Below, one piece after another: positions 14,729-18,424 of a DNA stretch of 18,424 nucleotides. The stretch is taken from positions 1 through 18,424 of the forward strand of contig JAEYXD010000216.1 in assembly GCA_023428645.1 (NCBI GenBank). Direction: 5' to 3'. The notes beneath the pieces were generated by a model. The model ran no database searches. It had not been told where the DNA came from and worked only from the letters and a program-made list of their open reading frames with translations. The stretch comes from Pseudomonadota bacterium (GTDB lineage: Bacteria; Pseudomonadota; Gammaproteobacteria; Steroidobacterales; Steroidobacteraceae). A program made the translations under genes and the position numbers. The number at the start of each line of letters is the position of its first letter. The stretch's first letter is position 1.

Positions 14729-15499
14729 TTAGAGGTCGAAGACCAGCGTGTAGCTGACCACGTACTTCGGCGATTGATTGTTGTTGGCGATCGTGGCGAA
14801 GCCGGCCTGATCCGCGGCGGTCAGATTCGTGTCGCTCACCGTGAACTTGAACGTGCCGTCGCCGAACGTCTTCGAGATCGAGAGCGAGTAGTCCTCGTAG
14901 CTGCCGGTCAGGAAACCGTTGAACGACCGGGCGAAGTCGCCTTGGTGCGTACCGACATGGGCCGTCAGGGTCACGTCCTTCGGCAGCGCGAAGGCATAGT
15001 CGAGAGAGATGTACGTGGAGGAGCCAAAGCCGTAGTCCACGTTCGGGCCGACGCTCGGCACTTCGACGTCCAATTCCTCGTCGCGGCCGGAATGCGCCAG
15101 CACCGAGGCTTTGAGCGTCAGGCCCTGCCAGCCGAGCGCGAGATACACCTCGCTGAAATCGTAGTCCGCTTCAGTGTCGTAGTTGTAATAGAGGTAGCCG
15201 ATGTCGTACGTGAAGGTCTCGCCGCCGCGGAAGCCCAGGTACAAGTCGTGCTCGTACGAGAACGCGTCGGCAGGCCCGAAGCTCACGTTCGACACCCACG
15301 TGCCGGCGTAAAAGCCGACATCGGTCGCAAAGTCGATGCCACCCGACACCGCCGGCGCGTTCTCCGTTTGCGTCAGGCCGCGCCAGAGATAGTTGTTGGC
15401 CACGCCGACATTCGCCGTGAAATCTCCAGCCGTCGCGACAGAGGTTCCCCCCAGGGCCAGCAGGACTGTTGCATAAATGCACGAGTTCTTGATGTTCAT
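14729..15499 (-). CDS. TorF-family putative porin
   Basis: A 256-residue outer-membrane protein of the family annotated as TorF putative porin (TIGR02001 type). The signal peptide MNIKNSCIYATVLLALGGTS... is cleaved near ATA|G (24/25). The N-terminal family hallmark is NNYLWRGLTQTENAPAVSGG (35-54). Many aromatic-rich amphipathic strands follow (for example YDIGYLYYNYDTEADYDFSE, EVYLALGWQGLTLKASV, STYISLDYAFALP), ending YVVSYTLVFDL, a barrel-type terminal strand. The ATG (15497-15499) has AAGGA 5 nt upstream. The substrate is unknown. As I recall, relatives are often encoded beside glnK-amtB. No such neighbours are visible here, but the upstream DNA carries sigma-54, IHF-like and NtrC-like sites, which predicts induction under nitrogen limitation. 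Confidence 0.9.
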   Translation of the reverse strand: MNIKNSCIYATVLLALGGTSVATAGDFTANVGVANNYLWRGLTQTENAPAVSGGIDFATDVGFYAGTWVSNVSFGPADAFSYEHDLYLGFRGGETFTYDIGYLYYNYDTEADYDFSEVYLALGWQGLTLKASVLAHSGRDEELDVEVPSVGPNVDYGFGSSTYISLDYAFALPKDVTLTAHVGTHQGDFARSFNGFLTGSYEDYSLSISKTFGDGTFKFTVSDTNLTAADQAGFATIANNNQSPKYVVSYTLVFDL

Positions 15500-15567
15500 C
15501 GTATTCCTTCGGGTTGACTTGTTATGGCACCACCTAAGAGCGGAGTTGCACCCCGCCGATTCTCGTT

Positions 15568-15584
15568 AGGCACATTTCGTGCCA
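15568..15584 (-). promoter_or_regulatory. Sigma-54 (-24/-12) promoter of the porin gene
   Basis: The minus strand reads TGGCACG-AAAT-GTGCCT. The -24 block matches TGGCACG completely and the -12 block GTGC matches three of four of TTGC. GG and GC are exactly 10 nt apart. The predicted start is near 15558, giving a leader of about 58 nt before the porin ATG. Confidence 0.78.
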
Positions 15585-15600
15585 CGTTTTATCGAAGGAA

Positions 15601-15613
15601 AATCAATCAGTTG
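15601..15613 (+). promoter_or_regulatory. Putative IHF site in the porin promoter
   Basis: AATCAATCAGTTG matches the IHF consensus WATCAANNNNTTR at every defined position. It lies in an AT-rich patch centred about 49 bp upstream of the predicted sigma-54 start, between the promoter and the NtrC-like sites, where a DNA bend would be needed. Confidence 0.6.
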
Positions 15614-15633
15614 GAAAACCACGATTGCGGCAG

Positions 15634-15650
15634 TGCTCCAAGCTTGTGCG
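15634..15650. promoter_or_regulatory. NtrC-like enhancer site, promoter-proximal
   Basis: TGCTCCAAGCTTGTGCG has the NtrC dyad layout GCNC-N7-GTGC, against the consensus GCAC-N7-GTGC. It is centred about 84 bp upstream of the predicted sigma-54 start. An extra half-match, TGCACTA at 15652-15658, adjoins it. Confidence 0.5.
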
Positions 15651-15666
15651 ATGCACTACCGGGGCG

Positions 15667-15683
15667 CGCTCCTGAACGGTGCG
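15667..15683. promoter_or_regulatory. NtrC-like enhancer site, promoter-distal
   Basis: CGCTCCTGAACGGTGCG is the same GCTC-N7-GTGC dyad, 33 bp (three helical turns) from the proximal site and centred about 117 bp upstream of the predicted start. Paired sites with this spacing resemble the glnA enhancer. Confidence 0.48.
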
Positions 15684-15838
15684 CGTTGACATGTCTTCGC
15701 TGTATCGCGGAGGCCACAGGAGGTGAGAAAGCAACAACCCGGGAGCACACTCGGGTGCGGTAGCTTCAGGCGCAGGCGAAACGACGCGCTGTCGCGGCGC
15801 CGCGCGAGATGCAGCGCCGCAGGTTCGAGACTCCTATC
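15684..15838. other. Intergenic remainder between the NtrC-like sites and the repeat
   Basis: No gene is supported here. The short frames lack family features and ribosome binding sites, although an isolated AGGAGGTG occurs at 15718-15725 without a convincing following gene. A GC-rich fold at 15786-15817 has outer arms GCGCTG/CAGCGC and a perfect inner palindrome CGCGGCGCCGCG (15793-15804). It lies about 80-110 bp beyond the hppD stop and may be part of that transcript's 3' end. Confidence 0.45.
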
Positions 15839-15891
15839 TCTCCCGTTGCGGGAGAAACAACTCAATCCACGCCCTCTCCCGTTGCGGGAGA
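15839..15891. repeat. Two tandem copies of a palindromic repeat, 36-bp period, next to the hppD stop
   Basis: TCTCCCG-TTG-CGGGAGA occurs at 15839-15855 and again at 15875-15891. Each copy is followed by a similar A/C-rich AACAACTCAA-like tail, so the unit (hairpin plus tail) is about 36 bp. The second copy ends 7 nt from the hppD stop. It looks like a dispersed REP-type element in tandem. There is no T-tract for a normal terminator. Confidence 0.75.
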
Positions 15892-15898
15892 CAACAAC

Positions 15899-16981
15899 TC
15901 AAACAACGCCGCGCCTGATCTGATCGAGCTCGATGGATTCGAACAGCGCCTTGAAGTTTCCCTCGCCGAATCCTTCGTTGCCCTTGCGCTGAATGATCTC
16001 GAAGAAGATCGGCCCGATGACGTTCTGCGTGAAGATCTGCAGCAGCAAGCCCTCGCCCTTGTCCGGATTGCCATCGATCAAGATGCGGCGCTTCTGCATC
16101 TCCTCGATCTTCTCGCGATGACCGGAGACGCGCGCGTTGATCCCCTCGTAATACGTCTCGGGCGTATCTTGAAACTGCACGCCGTGCCGGCGCAGCGCGT
16201 CCACCGTCGCGAAAATGTCGTCCGTGCCGAGCGCGATGTGCTGAATCCCCTCGCCGTGATACTCGCGCAGGTATTCCTCGATCTGCGACTTGTCGTCCTG
16301 CGATTCGTTGATCGGGATGCGGATCTTCCCGCAAGGGCTCGTCATGGCCCGGCTGAACAGGCCGGTCTTCTTGCCTTCTATATCGAAGTAGCGGATCTCG
16401 CGGAAATTGAACAACCGCTCGTAGAACCCGGCCCACTTGTTCATGTTGCCGCGAGCGACGTTGTGCGTCAGGTGGTCGATGTACGTGAGCCCGGCCGTCG
16501 GCGCCTGACTCGCGTCGACGGGCACGAAGTCGACGTCGTAGATGGTGCGCTCACCATAGCGGTCGACGAGATAGATGAGACTGCCGCCGATGCCCTCGAT
16601 CGCGGGAATCTTCAACTCCATGGGCCCCACTTGCGTCTCGACCGGCTTCGCGCCGAGCTCGATGGCCCGCTTGTACGCAAAGGTCGCATCCTTCACGCGA
16701 AATGCCATCGCGCACGCGGACGGCCCATGCTCGCGCGCGAACTTCTGCGCGAAGCTGTCCGGCTCGGCATTGATGATGAAATTGATGTCACCTTGACGAT
16801 GCAACGTCACATTCTTGCTGCGATGGCGCGCACGGATCGGAAATCCGAGGCGCTCGAACAACGTGCGCAACAGCTCCGGATCGGGCGCGGTGTATTCCAC
16901 GAACTCGAATCCGTCCGTGCCCATCGGATTCTCTTGCGTGATTTGCGCCTCAGACTTGGACGCGCGAGTCGCTTCGTTCAT
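15899..16981 (-). CDS. hppD: 4-hydroxyphenylpyruvate dioxygenase
   Basis: Fe(II) dioxygenase converting 4-hydroxyphenylpyruvate to homogentisate in tyrosine catabolism (also a route to pyomelanin). The 360 residues are the normal bacterial length, with two VOC-fold halves. The iron ligands are His170 in YIDHLTHNV, His248 in GEGIQHIALGTDD, and Glu328 in GPIFFEIIQRKG. The C-terminal GNEGFGEGNFKALFESIE segment shapes the active-site lid. The start ATG (16979-16981) has AAAGGAG 7 nt upstream. The frame runs open 46 codons further, but that extension crosses the promoter and operator and lacks homology. It is divergent from the MarR gene. Homogentisate dioxygenase is not in the window. Confidence 0.97.
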   Translation of the reverse strand: MNEATRASKSEAQITQENPMGTDGFEFVEYTAPDPELLRTLFERLGFPIRARHRSKNVTLHRQGDINFIINAEPDSFAQKFAREHGPSACAMAFRVKDATFAYKRAIELGAKPVETQVGPMELKIPAIEGIGGSLIYLVDRYGERTIYDVDFVPVDASQAPTAGLTYIDHLTHNVARGNMNKWAGFYERLFNFREIRYFDIEGKKTGLFSRAMTSPCGKIRIPINESQDDKSQIEEYLREYHGEGIQHIALGTDDIFATVDALRRHGVQFQDTPETYYEGINARVSGHREKIEEMQKRRILIDGNPDKGEGLLLQIFTQNVIGPIFFEIIQRKGNEGFGEGNFKALFESIELDQIRRGVV

Positions 16982-17030
16982 GAGAGTGCTCCTTTTGCAG
17001 CGCCACATTGCATACTGGACTCGACATGCA

Positions 17031-17062
17031 TTGGCAGGGTCGCCGTTTTGATCGTTACAATT
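17031..17062 (+). promoter_or_regulatory. Possible marR promoter
   Basis: TTGGCA (17031-17036) and TACAAT (17056-17061) each match five of six consensus bases, but are 19 bp apart, longer than optimal. The -10 lies inside the palindrome at 17050-17071, which would allow autoregulation. Confidence 0.35.
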
Positions 17063-17071
17063 GAAACTATC
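17050..17071. promoter_or_regulatory. Probable MarR-family operator between hppD and marR
   Basis: The sequence reads GATCGTTACAA then TTGAAACTATC, a 22-bp dyad centred on CAATTG in which 9 of 11 base pairs are symmetric (mismatches at 17053/17068 and 17057/17064). Size, AT-rich centre and location between a MarR gene and its divergent target are typical of MarR operators. It covers the predicted -10 of hppD. Confidence 0.65.
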
Positions 17072-17088
17072 CGCCTTTGGGCAGTCAA
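17060..17088 (-). promoter_or_regulatory. Predicted sigma-70 promoter of hppD
   Basis: On the minus strand TTGACT (17088 to 17083, five of six), a 17-bp spacer, then TTCAAT (17065 to 17060, four of six). The expected start is near 17053, giving a leader of about 70 nt. The -10 is inside the palindromic operator. Confidence 0.5.
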
Positions 17089-17118
17089 GGAACGTGCAGG
17101 TTCGACGACCACGAAGCA

Positions 17119-17589
17119 ATGCGAATGACCGGACAACTGCATCTCGAGCGCTTCGTGCCCTATCGCCTCGCCGTGCTGACGAACATCGTCAGCGAGAGCA
17201 TCGCGACCGCCTACGAGCAGGAGTTCGATCTCACGATCCCCGAATGGCGCGTATTGGCAGTGCTGGCGCGCTATCCGAATTCCTCCGCCATCGAGGTCGG
17301 AGAACGCGCCGCGCTCGACAAGGTTGCGGTCAGCCGCGCGGTACAAAGCCTCATCGCCGCGCGGCGCGTCCGGCGCAGCTACGACAAGGGCGATCGACGC
17401 CGTTCGATGCTGCGGCTGTCCCCAACGGGAAAATCCGTATACACGCGCGTGGCGCCGCTGGCGTTGCGCTACGAGCGCCGCCTGTTGAGTTCGCTCAGCC
17501 TGCAGGATCGCCGCGCACTGACTCGTTTGATCGGCCGCTTGATCGAGCGCGCGCACGAGATGAATGGCGACGGCGCCGTGAAAAGGTAA
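17119..17589 (+). CDS. MarR-family transcriptional regulator
   Basis: A dimeric winged-helix regulator of 156 residues. The N-terminal dimerisation helices include LERFVPYRLAVLTNIVSES (9-27). The HTH begins LTIPEWRVLAVLARYP (38-53), with recognition helix LDKVAVSRAVQSLIAARRV (66-84) and wing YDKGDRRRSMLRLSPTGK (88-105), the classic MarR D-R-R pattern. A C-terminal dimer helix follows. The start is uncertain. ATG 17119 is preferred; a second ATG two codons later (17125) has GAAG at 8 nt and is nearly as good, and a TTG at 17077 would extend into the operator. Its divergent position to hppD and the shared palindrome suggest it represses hppD and itself, with a tyrosine-pathway aromatic acid as likely ligand (inference). 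Confidence 0.92.
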   Translation: MRMTGQLHLERFVPYRLAVLTNIVSESIATAYEQEFDLTIPEWRVLAVLARYPNSSAIEVGERAALDKVAVSRAVQSLIAARRVRRSYDKGDRRRSMLRLSPTGKSVYTRVAPLALRYERRLLSSLSLQDRRALTRLIGRLIERAHEMNGDGAVKR

Positions 17590-17678
17590 TGAACATGAGT
17601 AAACCCGGTTCCGCGCGCTCGCTCGCGCCGCTCGAATCCGCGCACGCGAATGACGAGCTAGCGCGAGGCGCGCATGGC

Positions 17679-17684
17679 TATAAT
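17679..17684 (+). promoter_or_regulatory. Consensus -10 hexamer ahead of the E1 alpha gene
   Basis: A perfect TATAAT in GC-rich DNA, preceded by TGGC. No good -35 lies at 16-18 bp. The predicted start is near 17691, about 33 nt before the preferred GTG start. It supports treating 17590-17723 mainly as a leader and promoter. Confidence 0.4.
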
Positions 17685-17723
17685 CCGCGCGGCCTCGATA
17701 CCCTGAAGCATGGAGACGAGCGA

Positions 17724-18424
17724 GTGCGAGTCGTCGCGGAGTTTCAAATTCAACTGTTGCGCTATCTGGATGCGCAGGGACAAATCGTCCAGGAGCTGCC
17801 GCGCTTCGCCCAGGACACCGACGAGCTGCTGAAGATGTTCGGCGCGATGCTGCGGGCTCGCACCTTCGATGCGAAGGCGATCAATCTGCAGCGCACGGGC
17901 AAGCTGGGAACGTACGCGCCCTGCCTCGGCCAGGAAGCGACGCACGTCGGCGTCGGTGCCGCGCTCTCGCCGGAAGACAGCGTCGCCATCGTCTATCGCG
18001 AGATCGGCACGCTGTTCTGGCGCGGCGTGCGCATGAAGGACGTTCTGATGTATTGGGGCGGCGACGAGCGCGGCAACGACTTCGCCGGCCCGAAGCACGA
18101 TTTCCCCTGGTGCGTGCCGATCGCGACACAGATGCTGCATGCGGCCGGCGCCGCGATGGCGTTCAAGGTGCGCAAGGAGCCGCGCTGCGCGCTCGCCTTC
18201 ATCGGCGACGGCGGCACCTCCGAAGGCTCGTTCTACGAGGCCATCAACCTCGCGGGCGCGAAGCAGCTGCCGCTCGTCTCCGTCGTCGTGAACAACAAGT
18301 GGGCAATCTCCATTCCGATCGAGCAGCAGACGGCGGCGCAAACACTCGCGCAGAAGGCGATCGCGGCCGGCATGCCGGGCATTCAGGTCGACGGCAACGA
18401 CGTCATCGCGGTGCGCGAGTGCGT
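17724..18424 (+). CDS. Thiamine-dependent 2-oxoacid dehydrogenase E1 component, alpha subunit (3' end cut off)
   Basis: The E1 alpha subunit of an alpha2-beta2 pyruvate or branched-chain 2-oxoacid dehydrogenase decarboxylates the oxoacid on thiamine diphosphate and passes the acyl group to E2 lipoyl domains. In the 233 residues present: FDAKAINLQRTGKLGTYAPC (48-67), GQEATHVGVGAAL (69-81), YREIGTLFWRG (91-101), and the ThDP/Mg motif from GDGGTSEG (161-168) to VVNNKWAIS (188-196). The start is uncertain. GTG 17724 has GGAG at 8 nt and gives the short N-terminus VRVVAEFQIQ like homologues. An in-frame ATG at 17595, just after marR with AAAAGG at 8 nt, would add 43 unconserved-looking residues. 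Pyruvate versus branched-chain specificity cannot be decided; the E1 beta and E2 genes should follow outside the window. Confidence 0.92.
   Translation, partial: MRVVAEFQIQLLRYLDAQGQIVQELPRFAQDTDELLKMFGAMLRARTFDAKAINLQRTGKLGTYAPCLGQEATHVGVGAALSPEDSVAIVYREIGTLFWRGVRMKDVLMYWGGDERGNDFAGPKHDFPWCVPIATQMLHAAGAAMAFKVRKEPRCALAFIGDGGTSEGSFYEAINLAGAKQLPLVSVVVNNKWAISIPIEQQTAAQTLAQKAIAAGMPGIQVDGNDVIAVREC

Noticed and set aside
15524..15865. Small frames on both strands in the porin-hppD gap.
   Set aside because: They overlap the sigma-54, IHF and NtrC-like sites or the repeats, lack family similarity, and have no convincing ribosome binding site and start pair.
15839..15891. CRISPR-like repeats with 36-bp period.
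   Set aside because: There are only two copies, the period includes the tail so no independent spacers exist, and no cas genes are present.
16982..17119. N-terminal extension of HPPD by 46 codons.
   Set aside because: It would run across the predicted promoter and MarR dyad. The internal ATG at 16981 has an excellent ribosome binding site and gives the family length.

Overview
The window is GC-rich (GC-rich wobble positions throughout) and densely packed with housekeeping genes. Gene content and order point to a gammaproteobacterium. The block [hemA-prfA] divergent from [TPR lipoprotein-lolB-ispE-tRNA-Gln-prs-rplY] matches the arrangement I know from Pseudomonas. The alpha/beta-type 2-oxoacid dehydrogenase, HPPD and TorF-type porin would fit a Steroidobacter/Nevskia/xanthomonad-like lineage, but that placement is inference. 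No phage, transposase, integrase, CRISPR array or toxin system was seen.

Layout. 1-5123 (minus) is one apparent operon, read right to left: TPR outer-membrane lipoprotein (LbcA-like), lolB, ispE, tRNA-Gln(UUG), prs, rplY (runs off the left edge). 5245-7774 (plus) carries hemA and prfA. 7865-10455 (minus) carries a cystathionine beta-synthase and a cystathionine gamma-lyase/synthase, a probable reverse transsulfuration pair. It lies between prfA and prmC, which are normally adjacent. 10567-11945 (plus) carries prmC and ppiB, overlapping by ATGA and ending in a strong bidirectional terminator shared with the facing OmpA/OmpW-like barrel gene (12004-12684, minus). mtgA (12843-13535, plus) faces a small secreted retropepsin-like protease (13547-14056, minus). 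A small secreted protein with an internal duplication (14266-14670, plus) shares a second bidirectional terminator with a TorF-family porin (14729-15499, minus). hppD (15899-16981, minus) is divergent from a MarR-family regulator (17119-17589, plus), which is followed by the 5' part of a 2-oxoacid dehydrogenase E1 alpha gene that runs off the right edge.

How the parts work together. The left half serves envelope lipoprotein sorting, isoprenoid and PRPP supply, the first step of C5 haem synthesis, and translation termination (RF1 and its methyltransferase). The right half is more accessory: envelope proteins, tyrosine catabolism and oxoacid oxidation.

The most interesting signals are regulatory. 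Upstream of the porin I read a complete sigma-54 promoter architecture: a -24/-12 element, a perfect IHF-consensus match, and two NtrC-like dyads 33 bp apart. This predicts a nitrogen-controlled porin. Between hppD and marR a near-palindrome centred on CAATTG covers the predicted -10 elements of both promoters, suggesting tyrosine catabolism controlled by the adjacent MarR protein. The duplicated secreted protein is the best candidate for an undescribed family. I did not find a convincing wholly new multi-gene system.
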